Part shown: positions 51,874 through 63,712 of the stretch, one piece after another | Layout of the letters: every line of letters begins with the position of its first letter | How positions within the stretch are numbered: the stretch's first letter is position 1 | Assembly: GCA_013176395.1 (NCBI GenBank) | Contig: JABMLP010000002.1 | Location: 1,178,001-1,242,000, forward strand | Reading direction: 5' to 3' | DNA from: Venturia oleaginea | Taxonomy: Eukaryota; Ascomycota; Dothideomycetes; Venturiales; Venturiaceae | Length of the DNA stretch: 64,000 bases | Made by a program: the position numbers and the translations under genes | The notes under the pieces: model-generated | Told to the model about the DNA's origin: nothing | Seen by the model: the letters and a program-made list of their open reading frames with translations, nothing else | The model's database searches: none

Positions 51874-53954
51874 TCACTTCAACTCAATCTGCTCCAATTC
51901 CTTCTCCCCATCAACAACATGTCCCCACAACGCCATTCCGTACTCTTTCAGCACACGGTTGTACAAGCTATCTCTGCGAATATCATTAGCCCATGCCTCA
52001 CCAACGACACGATAGCGACCTTCTGTGCCGACATTTCTCAAAACCATCAAAGAAACTTCACCTCTGAACATGACCAATTTGTCGCCACGCTTGATGTACA
52101 TTGATCCAAGACCCATACAACCAGACTTTGCTCGAAAAGCGCATCGCCCGTTCGTCACATTCATCATGCAATGGAAATAGCTTTCCACACGTTGTTTGAT
52201 CACAATAGTAGATACTGATTTGCCAGTGGGAACCCAGCTATCGTCGATATCCAGCGAGGCAGTGTCGAGGAATTTTCTGAAGGCACCGCGGACGGCTATT
52301 TCTTGCTCTGACATGGACAGTGCATAATCAGTGGACGGTATAGCGATGTTCCCAGCAACAAAGGTCCAGCATGCATTGTCCAATGTGCCTCGAAATGGTG
52401 CGTCCGTAACGTCGTCGATAAGATCGCGTGTTGTTTGTGCTATCCAGGCAACGATCTGATTGCGATTGGGCGTAGAAAGATTGATCTGGGAGTGATTTGG
52501 GCGGACGTCTGAGACGTAGTCGATGGCGTCTATGATGATGCCTTGGAGGATGACTGTCTGTTGAGATAAAGGACGGCCTGGCGCGAGAGGCGGGAACGTA
52601 GCGAAGGGCGTTTGAGGGAGCGTTTGCTTTGATGCAAGCATGTAGCCGAAAGGGCGGAAACCATGGTCGTGGCTCCAGTCTGCCACCCAGCTCGGGAGCG
52701 TGAGGTCAGTCTTATTTCCAATCCCACAGTAAGAGAGAAACCACAGTTCACCTCGCAGGATATACGCTTTGGCTAGCTTGAGATACAGCTCTTGATGTGT
52801 GGTGGTATAGTCGACCTCAACGCCTAGCTCAGCACCGTCTTTTACCAAGCTCAGAACACCATATATCTTGTCCAGAGGATAACTCGCTTGGAGTGACGCC
52901 AGTGCCGCTTCCTCCAGAAGCATTCTCAGTGGTAACAACTCTCTCGTTCGTTTGCATTGAAGTCTCGCATCGATCATTGTCCATGGACGGTGATCGAGCA
53001 TTCTTGCCGGTCTGCCAAATTCTTGCACTTGTTGATCCCACGTGTTCAAGAATGTTCCAAAGACGTCGTCAGCGTCTGGCACAACCTTCGTACCAGATAC
53101 GAAATCGACACGCTTAGCAAGGACCAGCTCTTGAAGAACCCATACGCGAGCCCACCAACCCCTTTCAAGCAGTGCTGCGACTTGTTCGATCGGGTATGGT
53201 GGCAACTCAAAACTGCTCTGCACCGGTTTCTGAAAGAGCTGGCCGAAAGATGCAGCGATAACGAGGTCTTTGTAGGCCTGTGTGGATTCATCGTCTTCGA
53301 TCTGGGTCATGTCAACCATTCCGGAGCCGGGTAATCGCTGGTGATGCTGAGTTCGAAGTGCAAATCTCCTCATAGCACACAAAGCTTCCATGGCCAGATC
53401 ACTGCCATCTGTCGGAGGTCCAAGCCATACGATTGTCGAGGTCGCTATTTCGTAAACCCGACGCATCTGCTGCACTTGCCAGGTCTTTTCATCGTTGTCG
53501 TTTTGGTTGATACATACAGCATCGACCCAGAGAATGAGCTCTTCATCTTGAGGTCGAAGGTAGCGAAGTGCAGAGTTTAGATTGGAGGTGATGTTGACAA
53601 ACTGGTCGTCAATGATAAGTCGTGCTTCTCCAAGACGAGGTACGGGTCTCCATGATTGCGTTTCGCTTAGGGAGACGCCCAAGTGTATGACAGGGCTTTG
53701 TAGGTAGGCAGGGCATCAAGAGATGTGTATATCAGTTGGCAACGAAGGGGAGAAGAAAGGAAAGTGGCCGGGAGAATGCGCAACAGGCGGATCTCTGTGA
53801 TTTCTTTTCGAAGAGGCCGCTCGTGCTTGAAGACAGGCATCGGAATGGAGGGAGAGTCAGTCAAAGCTGTAGTTCTAAACGCCGCTGATGTGCTTGATGT
53901 TGAAGCACTGTCGCTGGCCCACGAGCGTAGAAAAGGTGAAAGCCAGTTGCTCAT
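51874..53954 (-). pseudogene. HET-domain (heterokaryon incompatibility) protein with one frameshift
   Basis: ATG 53954 opens a frame of 95 codons that contains the start of a HET domain (IRLLRILPA, YKALSYTWAS) and hits a stop at 53667. The rest is in the next frame from about 53675 to the TGA at 51874: LILWVDAVCINQNDNDEKTWQVQQMRRVYEIATSTIVWLG (spread over two motifs), RGWWARVWVLQEL and the C-terminal GRCAFRAKSGCMGLG common in fungal HET genes. Restoring one base at the YTWG position (a GGG run near 53673) would join them. HET proteins trigger cell death after fusion of unlike individuals. The gene is either an inactive allele or carries a homopolymer error. Confidence 0.85.
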
Positions 53955-55585
53955 GGTAAGATGAAGTCAACGGACAAGAACCAGACAGACAACTAACGAG
54001 CAGACACGGCAGCTATATAGTTGGTAGAAGTAGACACAACGAGCCTCTCACGGAGCTTCGCCATCGTTGGTCTCGCTTGAATGAGGCACAGCGCCTAGCT
54101 AGTGGCCATGGGTCGATAGCAAGGCAGACGACACATGATAGCGGTACAGAAGGGAGCTTTATCCTCCGCCTAATTCAAGTGTTGAAGGTTTATGTTTGGC
54201 TACGAAGTGGAAAAGGGCCCTCGGACACCTAGCCGTACCCGCTACTTTAAAAGGGACCCACCCAGTAAAATAGTTCCAGCGGGCCCTTTCTAAACCTCGG
54301 CTGATTTCGACCTCATCTCAACTTCATCGAGTACATTCCCTTACCACTTCTCTCCAGAACGGCTGGAATCTCCTTGCGCCTCAAATCTTTTCTACTCTCG
54401 AGCACAGCCTGTAGTTGCTTGTCCATTTGTTACGGTAACCAGCCGTTGCCGTTGCTACCATCGAGAACCTCGCATTGCGACGGATTCTTTTCTCTAAACC
54501 GCGACAACATTGTAGGGCTATTCTTGGGGAGTCAAATCTATTTTAAGACTGTGAAATCTTGTTGTCGCTGTAGATATGCTCAAGTCTCCAAGTAAATCTG
54601 ACGTACTGATAAAGGAAGGCTGTTGAACTTTATGGACCTACCTCGATATCGATATTCATGTTTGTTCTGCAAACCATCTATTACCGGGCACCATTGTCTC
54701 ACCTATGAGAAATCGGCGGTAAAAGAGGATGCCACGCTCATGTTGTAAGTCAAATCGTACACCCTGGAGTAATGGCACCTGCAACAGATTACAAATGAAA
54801 AGCCATGATCCAAGAAGATAACGGGAAATAAGAGCTTGGGCGAATTTGGAGTGAATAGGGCTCCAAGAACCTAGTTGGATTGAGTTTGTAATGCGTTGGT
54901 GGTTATCTTGCCTTCTCCCAGCAAAGTCGGCCCAATGAACTTGTGGTCACATGATTCGTCCATGTTCCGGGAAAAAAGACCTAAAACCTGTTTATTAAGA
55001 CATAATAAAAAGGTGGTGTGCATATATAGGCAATGGGCTTTTCAAATTGTGGGTGAGTATATATTCGTGTTGGTCACAAGTCCTGCCGAATCCAAGTCTA
55101 AGTGGCGTAGGTGATTTATCACCGTGCTTTCCAAGCAACATTATGTGGGAGGTTGGTGGACATACTGTGGGTTGTTTGCCAACGCTATTTGTGAGCTATT
55201 CCAATATTCGGCTTATTTACGCTACTAGAGTGTGATTCATCATAAGCCGAGGCGGTACTGGGACTTTTGAATAGTAATCTAGCCTGAAATCATTTTTGGT
55301 CTTTTCAGCACACCCTCAACCTCTGGCTTGAACGGCAGACTCATATCCCCTCTTTCTCTCGCTGCAACTTCTAACCCGGAAAGAGAGTTGAAACCCCACA
55401 AGGCTCAAGCGCTCGGTCGGTCCTCAAGAGAGCTGCTTACGACTCTTTTAGTGAAAGCTTTATAAGATTGTGGACAAGGTCATCAGCAGGGAGTGTCGAC
55501 TTCCTTCGATACGATCGATGCCGCTTTCCTGCAACAGGTCACCGTGACAGAATTTCGAACCAGTTCAACTCCTGAACAGCTATAA
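53955..55585. other. Intergenic
   Basis: About 1.6 kb without a supportable gene. Confidence 0.4.
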
Positions 55586-55639
55586 TTGGATAGCTTTAGA
55601 TTTTCAGTCTTCCTGCACCAATTCAGGTATCACTTGGGG

Positions 55640-57007
55640 TGGTATATTCCGATCAACACAATCATCATCGCGGAGTGTCCCGATGACACCAAATGGCTCG
55701 TTGATGACGGGTACTTCAAAATAGCTTGCGGTTCCGGTGCCGAAAAGATACACTTCAGCACCGCTGTTTTGGAGAAGTCGGAAATTGTCTTCAAAGACTT
55801 AGGCCCAAATCTTCGGGGTTGTGTTCCTTATCTCTTCCGAACCCAGTGCAGTTCGATTTCAGCTCCAAGGATAAAGCGTCGCAATCAGCGCTATTCTATT
55901 GCCATAGATTTTTGGGTCTACTCAGTAATTCTACTCTTTCTACTATTTATCTTGAAGGATGCATGCAAAGCGAAGAAGACGTAGAGGCATGAATACTGTC
56001 GAAGTTCTCTCAGTGCATAGCGGTCTTTCTTCGTCATGAGATAATATGCTACGGGATCATTCTACACCTTATCTCCTTGGATGCCTTACTAACTATTGTC
56101 AGACTAATATCCAATTCGACTCTAACCTCATATTCAATACTGATGATACCGAAGCCCAGTATAGTCCATTTAACTTGCCTTCCGCTCCACCAAAGCCCAT
56201 CAATCCTCGCACTCAGACCACACTAAAAGCTCCTGGTTATGTCTACCTCCTCGAAGCCGAAGAATTCGAGTCCATTACCGAGGCTCTGGAATATCTGACG
56301 ACGGAGCTCAAGTCTTGCGCAGAAGGACTGCTGGAACAGCAGGAGATGGACGAGGAGGGATGGGACGGTGAAGAGCGGGAACACTGGGATGATCATGATG
56401 ATGTGTATGATGAACTTCTGGGCAGAATCGAGGCTATCAGCGATCCGCTTCTCGAGGCAGAAAATAACCTCTGGGTCCATGTCAAGCGCACCCCTATTGG
56501 CGAGGATCTAATGAAGGCTATGGTGGCACATGATTGGCCCGTGGAATTGAATAGAAGTCTGTTTGAGGGCGTGAGGCATAAACTTGGCATGGAGGCTATT
56601 CAGTTTACGCGCAACTTTGGCAGGATGAGTGGGAGGAATCTGAGTCGGGGGAAGAGGAGGACGACCTCGGTGGGGAGCTGACAGTAGAGGGGCTGGATGA
56701 TCAGGATATGAGGGAGAAGATGGGTGTTATCGAGCTGGAGAGGAAATGGTAGGTACCTGTTCTCAGCTGGAGAAGACAAGAAAGGCTGACAAGAAAGGCT
56801 CATGTTCTCGAGCTGGAGAAGATATGGAAGATGCAAGATGTTGAGATGGAGATGGTTGATTTGCTGTTACAGGATCTGTCGGAGACAGAAGAAGAATGGC
56901 CCCGGAAGATGAAGAACAGGGTTGGAGGGAAAGAAATTAGACGCAGTGGAAAAGCAGGAACCTGTAAGAGAAACGAAGCTCGAAGATGGAAGGGTGATCA
57001 CGCTTGA
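55640..57007 (+). pseudogene. Acidic protein relic of unknown family
   Basis: Coding-looking stretches in more than one plus-strand frame. At 55650-55850 are ECPDDTKWLVDDGYFKIACGSG and LRGCVPYLF. From about 56100 come YSPFNLPSAPPKPINP, YVYLLEAEEFESITEALEYL and a very acidic run (EEGWDGEEREHWDDHDDVYDE) to QFTRNF. Here the frame changes (near 56620) to another acidic stretch ending ELERKW and a stop near 56751. After that, KAHVLELEKIWKMQDVEMEM continues in a further frame to 57007. No domain is recognised. Introns cannot explain all the changes, so I read it as a decayed gene, with a multi-exon hypothetical gene as the alternative. Confidence 0.4.
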
Positions 57008-57185
57008 CGAACAATTTTGTTTCGAAGAAGATCAACTCAAGGTCAAGATATCCGTAGGCTACTGAACTGGCTAGAAGTGATCAAGGGTTTAGGACTGGAA
57101 TGTTGTAGACAATCTGGATATCACAAAACACTCTTTCGCAACACGCGCAATAGACAGTGTGCTGTCAGTTAGGATCTTTCCCATT

Positions 57186-58177
57186 TCAAATCTCTGGATA
57201 AACGTCTGTCCTTCTCAGCAGTGGCATCTCCCTCCTGACCTTACCCAACAGCTCCTCGTCAACATCAAAAGTCGCAAACTCTGGCTCACCACTCCATTCG
57301 CCACTCAACTGGGCCTTTACTTCACCCCATGGATCAACGACAAGTGAATGTCCATACGACACTCTTTTCTCATTGTGCCTTCCAACTTGCGCGGAAGCAA
57401 CGACATAGCTTTGCGTCTCGATCGCCCTCGCTCTCAACATAGTCTCCCAATGCGCTTTTCCCGTCGGCACAGTAAATGCGGAAGGATATGTGATGATCGT
57501 GGCACCGAGCCGACGAAGGGCAATGACTGGTTCTGGAAAGCGAAGATCGAAACAAATCAACAGTCCCACGGATCCGACTGATGTTTTGAAAGGTTTAACG
57601 ATCTTCTTGCCGGGTTGCACGGAACTTAAATCATCAATAAACCATTTGATTGGAGTTACGACAAGAAGACAACTCACTCAGATTCTCTCAAAATTGGGCC
57701 CCCCTCAATCTCGACATCAAAAAGATGCAATTTCTGATACCTCTCCCTAATCTCGCCCGTCTCATCAATCCAGATCAATGTGTTTCTCAACCTCCTCATT
57801 CCGTCCTTGCCGTCTTCAAGCGCCGGCTCATGAATGCCGACATTGATTGGTAATCCGAATTTCTTCGCTTCTGCCTTGAGGCCGAGGACGAAGGGACTCG
57901 ATGATACTGGTTGGGCAAGGGAGAGGGATTCAGCGGCCGAGGAAGCTATGTAGTCTGATGCTTCCGGAAGGAACAAGGCCTTAGCTCCGGCCGCAGAGGC
58001 TTTTTGGATTAGGGTGGTGCATAGAGCGAGGTTATGGTTTAGATTGTTTGTTGAGCAGATTTGACCGATTGCCTGGGAAGTGTGTATTAGTATTGGATTT
58101 ACGATGTTGATAAGGGGAGATTCTGGCAGAAATATTGGCATAATTTCGTGAAGTGTACAACGAACATCGTGAACCAT
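57186..58177 (-). CDS. Nitrilase-superfamily amidase (Nit1/Nit2-like, deaminated glutathione amidase type)
   Basis: Two exons, 57678-58177 and 57186-57624, 312 aa; the 53-nt intron has GTGAGT and AAG ends. The catalytic triad is complete: Glu72 (FLPEASDY), Lys149 (RYQKLHLFD) and Cys191 (LLICFDLRFPE). Family motifs EGGPILRES, TYPSAFTVPTGKAHWE and SYGHSLVVDPWG follow. The start is uncertain: ATG 58141 (MPIFLPES) is a second choice. A CTAAT branch and CCCAG just before AIGQICSTN hint at an unrecognised first exon. Such enzymes hydrolyse alpha-ketoglutaramate-like or deaminated glutathione side products (metabolite repair). Confidence 0.87.
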
Positions 58178-58911
58178 TCCTCAATTCCTTCACAGAGCTC
58201 TTCTTTCAAGATCTGTACCTCTTAACTCCCGGCATTGTGACAAGAAGGTTGCCGGGAATACTGAAAGCTCAGTCCTCTCCGAAAGACCTCATCCCCTCAT
58301 CAATATTGTAAATGGTTGAAAGGCTTTGACCAAGTCCTCGATCAATACTCTTCCCATACGACAAGAAATTGTTGAAAGGATTATCAGTAGAAGTTGGGTT
58401 GAAAGACAAGCAATCCTTGAGTCTAGCGATGGCCGATGTGCCCTATCGCGCTGGGTCTCGATCTTGTTTGAAGATGAGAGATAGCTGAAGAATTGCATGT
58501 CCAAAAATAGAAACAAGAATGGAAGAGTGGATGATAAGGCAATGTTGATCTACAAATCGATGATAGAATTTATGAAAGATATCTTACAGCTTTTACCATC
58601 CTTCCAAGCATCTATATGTCTGTATCAATTATGTATCTTGAGGATAAAGAGTGGTGATGTTGAGGTTACGCGTGGCTTGTGGATGAGGGACGCGGACCGG
58701 GAGCTTGAGACCAAGACCCCGGATATCGTCAACCTAATCCCAGAAAAAGGTAACACCACAACGAAGACACGTTGTGAAAAGCCAATCCCCCACCGTACTC
58801 CTTATTGTGAAGAATACAACACTCATAATCAACAATGCACCATTCCAAACATCGGAGAAGCCTCGTCTGAACGCGCATTACCCGGATGAAGTATAAGCTG
58901 AAGCCTTCCCA
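58178..58911. other. Divergent intergenic region
   Basis: Shared upstream region of the leftward amidase and the rightward golgin gene. No gene is seen. Confidence 0.4.
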
Positions 58912-61608
58912 ATGGCTGCACCACAAAAACAGGGCTCGAGATGGGGCCTAGGATCTCTGGTCTCCGGAGCTGTAGCAGGACTGGAGTCAAGACTGGACAC
59001 CATCCTCGCTGACGACGAAACAAGAGCAGCGGAAGAGGCGGCGCGGAAAGCCAAAGCGGCGGCCTCGAGACCTGTGGCCTTGAAGGCAGATACACCTGAT
59101 TCTTCGAGGGCGAGCTCAAGAAATAGAGCCAACGATCGATTGGCGGAAAAGTTGGCGAGGAGGGAGACGGCTAGAGCGACCGGGACCAGGACACCGATTG
59201 AGATGGCGAGTCCTAGGCCGAGTATTACGAGTGCGAGGGAGAGTGGGGAGGTGAGACAGGAGGATGTGGGTGCTGAGAACAAGGGAGAGGAGACTGTGGA
59301 AGAGGAGGGAAGGAAGAGTATTGCTGCGGATTCTACTTTGCCTCAGATGAGGCCTAATGAAGCCACAACTACGGAGGCGATGGAGACAGATGCTAAATCT
59401 TCGTTTGAAGTTCGGAATAGTGTCTCTGCCAGACCATCGACAGATTCATTCTCCGTCAAACCCTCGAACGACCCTTTTCCTGTCCTTGAACCCGTACAAC
59501 AAGAGAAACCACAACTCCGACGCTCACCATCCTTCCTCGAATCCGAGCTTTCGCGCGTCACAAAGACTCAAGACGAGAATACTCGCAACTACCAAGAAGA
59601 AATCCACGCCCACCTCGAAAGAATCGATGCTCTCCAAGCAAAGCTTGTATTTCTGGCGAGTCAAACCTCTGCCGCAGCACGAGAAGCCGCATCCTCCGCT
59701 CCCTCAGGATCAACAGAAAAGAAGCTGGCCGAGCAGGAAGAGAAGATAGCAAAATTGCTCGAGGAAGGCCAGAAACTGAGCAAGATGGAAATGAAACACA
59801 TGACAGTCATCAAGAAGATGCGCCAACGGATGCAAGAGGAGGAGAAAGACAAGGCTGAGCTAAAGAGACGACTACACAAAACAGAGCAAGAATGGACAGA
59901 ACAAAGAGATCGGCTACGGATTCTCGAAGAACGAGACAAAGCGGCACAGGAAAGGCTAAAAATTCTGCCGAAATTGGAACAGGAAGTTGATGCACTGAAA
60001 CGGGAGAAGGAGACGTCAGATCGCGAAGTATTGGAACTGAGGAAACAACTTGTGGAGTCAGAAAGACGAGCCGAAGATGCGGAAAGAAGAGCTCAGACGG
60101 AAAAGTTGGAAGACCAAATGCGAGTAGTTGCAGAACTCAAAGATGAACTCTCCAACGCGCGGATAGAAAAGCGGCTCGTGGAAGATAGAGGGAAAGCGGA
60201 AATCAAAAAGGTGCAAGAGCAATCTGCACGACAAGCCGAGAAGGCAAGACAACTGGAATTAGAACTGCTGAATGATGTACAGGTAAGTCTCCCTACTCTA
60301 TGCTCCAAGAAAATCCATGCTGATTCGATGCGATAGAACCTCGAAACGAAACTCGAACTCCTCCGCTCGCGCTCCGAGGAATCGACATCGACGACAATGA
60401 CTTCTGATCAAACAAAGTTACTCCGTCAAGTAGAAACACTGCAAACGCAATACGCTCTCGCATCCGAGAACTGGCAGGCCCTGGAATCATCACTGACCTC
60501 CCGCATCACGACCCTCGAGAAAGAAAGGGACGAGGTAGCCAAGCGAGAAGCCGATATGCGAAAGAAAGCGCGAGAAGTGAACGCCAAATCCCGCCGTTTA
60601 GAGGAAGAACTCGAAAAGGAGAAAGATGAGAAAGCAACGTTCGAAGTTGAGATGTCCACTTTGAGGACGAGCGTGAAGAAACTTCAATCAAGAGTAGAAG
60701 CAGCAGAAAAGAGCACAGAAGAATCCCGTTCCGAATTGGAGAATGAACGGAAATCTCTTCAGATGAAGTTGGAAGAGGAGAAAACAAAATGGAGATTAGA
60801 AACCCTAGCTAATTCCTCTGGACCCCCGACACCAAGCGAAAGCAACCATTTCCTCCGCGCCGACCACCCTTTCAGCGTTCAAAATCGCAAATCTTCAAAC
60901 TCGGAACTATTGGGATTACACATCCCTACTCACGGCCTCGGGAGAAGAAGCAACGCTGGATCCCGCATAATCTCAACAGATCGCGACCTGCCACCGCTTC
61001 ACACTGACTCTCGCCCCTCATCAAGCCGACGAGCATCCCACCAACCATTCCACCATCCGGGAATGCCCCACAGAATAGCAACCGACTCAACGACGCCGAG
61101 TCGCCACGAATTCAGTCCGCACGAGAGGGCTTGGACCAATGGCAATGTGCCGCAGAGTGCGACGATATCCGTGGCGCCGAGTGTTGATATTGATGATTTG
61201 GATAGAGACAGAGAATCGATGGGCAGTCCGCATCGAACAGTCAACGAACTCATTTCCGTGAGTGCGGCGGGCGCCGGACCGAGTGTCCAGTTGGTGGAGA
61301 GGATGAGTGCTGCGGTTCGGAGACTAGAATCGGAGAAGGCATCAAATAAAGAAGAGCTTGTGAGAATTCAGGGGCAGAGGGATGAGGCGAGATCAGAGGT
61401 GGTGGCTCTGATGAGGGAAGTGGAAGGGCTCAAGGTGTCGAGCGAAAAGGTTGCACAGCTGGAGGAGGAAATCAAAGAGGTCAAGGGAAAGTTTGAGGCG
61501 AGTCTTGAGATGCTGGGAGAGAAGAGTGAGGAGGCGGACGAGTTGAGGAATGATGTCCAGGATTTGAAGAAGCTTTATCGGGAGTTGGTTGATAGTACTT
61601 TGAAGTGA
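58912..61608 (+). CDS. TMF/Sgm1-like golgin (TATA element modulatory factor family)
   Basis: Two exons, 58912-60282 and 60337-61608, 880 aa, with a 54-nt intron. The N-terminus MAAPQKQGSRWGLGSLVSGAVAGLESRLDTI is the conserved start seen in fungal Sgm1-like proteins. Residues about 60-210 are Ser/Thr-rich and disordered. From about 215 to 620 there is near-continuous heptad-repeat coiled coil, then a Ser/Pro/His-rich linker. The last 110 residues (VQLVERMSAAVRRLESEKASN to LKKLYRELVDSTLK) match the TMF C-terminal Rab6/Ypt6-binding coiled coil. The protein should act as a tether at the Golgi for retrograde transport. Confidence 0.85.
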
Positions 61609-61771
61609 GGCACGGTTCTTCGATTCTTGGATTGAAGTCAGCGATGGGAATGGCTTGGAAGGCCGCAAGACTTACACGGAAACATTCTCAGGAACGTATG
61701 GGGTATATATTTTTTTTCTATGACTTTTGGGCGTTTTCTGTTGTATCTGTAGCTGATGTGGTGTTCTTTGG

Positions 61772-62711
61772 TTAACTTTGAGCCATATCAATACCCTCGC
61801 GCTCAGCAGCTTGAAGGATGAATGTTTTGACCTTTTCATGTTAGCTTTGCAAAAGACTGGAATGACATTGAAGCATACCTTCACATCCGGCGCCAACTGA
61901 ATAGCCAAATTGCCGTTTGAATCCCTCTTGTCATGCTCAGCTCCTTCTTTCAACAGAAATGCAGCGGCATCGCCATGACCTTCTGATACTGCGTGGTGAA
62001 GCGCATTCATGTTGTCCATATCTGTGGCGTTGAGCGGACTCTTATTCTCGAGGAATAATTTCATCATTGGTATTGAGCCGACTGCTGCAGCGCGATGAAG
62101 TGGTAGTTGTTGTCTCTTATCCTTCGTCCTCGGGGTAGCTCTCTGCGCGATCAGTTTTCGAGCAGTGTCAAGGTTGTTCTTTGAGGCGGCAAAATGGAGG
62201 GCGGTTTGGCCTGCATTATCTAGTACCATCCATCAGTACCTGGTACACTTCCTAACTCTTTGAAAGGCAGAGAGGAGTATTTGTGAGGTGTTCTTACTCG
62301 TAGCATTCACGTTCGCTCCCCGTGATATGAGTAGATCAACCATTACATCCCCATCTTTCCGACTGGTAGCCATCATTAACGGTGTCCATCCTATCCCATC
62401 TTTGGCATCTACGTCGAAGTCTTTGGCTTGAATGAGGAATTGCACGATCAGAATATGGTTGTAGGAGACTGCCCAGTGGAGGGGTAGACGATCATCTTCG
62501 TCGCGGAGGGAGGCGAGTTTTGGGTTTGCCTATGGGTTGTTAGGCACGTTAGGATGTATGGTTTGTTGAGGAGGAACGTACGCTGAGGAGGGATTCTACG
62601 ATCGGTACTGGGTATTGTTAGTAAGTTTTTTACGGAGATAGCAGTATACGTACATCGGCCATCTCTGGCGGCTTCGTGTATTTCGAATTTGGAGCTCTTA
62701 GGTGCTGTCAT
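61772..62711 (-). CDS. NAS6: 26S proteasome assembly chaperone Nas6 (gankyrin/PSMD10), ankyrin repeats
   Basis: Five exons on the minus strand: 62654-62711, 62582-62607, 62298-62529, 61879-62219 and 61772-61831, 238 aa. The second exon is only 26 nt. All introns have GT..AG ends and phases agree. Six to seven ankyrin repeats fill the protein: EIHEAARDGRLPIVESLL, DDRLPLHWAVSYNH, DGIGWTPLMMATSRKDG, NAGQTALHFAASKNN, RQQLPLHRAAAVGS and MNALHHAVSEGHGD, ending in VKTFILQAAEREGI. Nas6 binds Rpt3 and escorts the proteasome base during assembly; length and repeats fit (yeast 228 aa). Confidence 0.88.
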
Positions 62712-63712
62712 GGTTCAAGTCGTGGTTTGGTGTTTGGTGAAGAAGCTCTGATCGGGGCGAACAAGGCAAACGCCAGATCACCTGTTCTCCTGCTCCACCA
62801 TCATATAATTTCATTTCATCTCATCATTCTTTCACCACTTCTAACATTTCGCTAATTTAAATATTCTTCACAAGAGCGAGTTCGGGTCCCTCGCTGGGTA
62901 TAGCGAGCGGGCCTCTTCGCTCGACCAGTTTTCTAATTTCGTCTTTTGCGTCCCGTAATCGAATCTCCTTCTATCAACCGTCTGGCATTAAGCCATCGTT
63001 AGGTGTGTGGATCCAAAGCCAATGCTGCTCGAACATGCTCAAGTATCTACAAATAGCCTTGTTAAGAGGGAGCCTTGTACTACTAGCATGGCTAAGTTCC
63101 AACTCTGTAAAAACACGGGCAGGTATTAGTTTTCAAGCAATTTCGATAGTTCTATGATCAGGATTAAGCTCGGTATCTCTACTCGATATTCATACAGGCC
63201 GCAGACTCTGGTCTCAGATCGAAACTCCGTGGGTTCAACCGTGAGGCTCAAGAAATACTGACCTGTATAGATCCGAACCCTAGTGCAGAACCTGGGGCTG
63301 AGACTCATATCTGTCTACCTCGTCTTCATGTGCGTGACCCCATAATCCATGCCTTGCATAGTCCATCCCAATCAAGGAAAAGCAGCCCTATCAAAGAAGG
63401 TTGCCGTATAGAACATGCATATAAGCCAGCACATCGCCCAAATCCGGCGTCCCGCTTCAGCCTTGGGCGACATAGCCTGCAACCTTTAGAGGAAGTTGAT
63501 TCAAGCGGTTCTATAGCGTAGTCTCTTGAGGCCAGTTCTTTTGAATTATTATCCCTTCACCACATTGTCCTTGAAGCTCGATGGCTACCTCCCCTTGGAC
63601 TTGGGATACTGCAAGACACGTTTCTTGTGTATGCCTTCTACCCCGCTTCCTTGAACATGCAAAAGCCATTGCAGCTGATAAGCCTCTGGTTGTGATTATT
63701 GACAAAGACACG
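62712..63712. other. Intergenic
   Basis: No gene is supported. A short GC inverted motif (GGTCCCTCGCTGGGTATAGCGAGCGGG) lies near 62887. No tRNA could be folded from the region. Confidence 0.4.
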
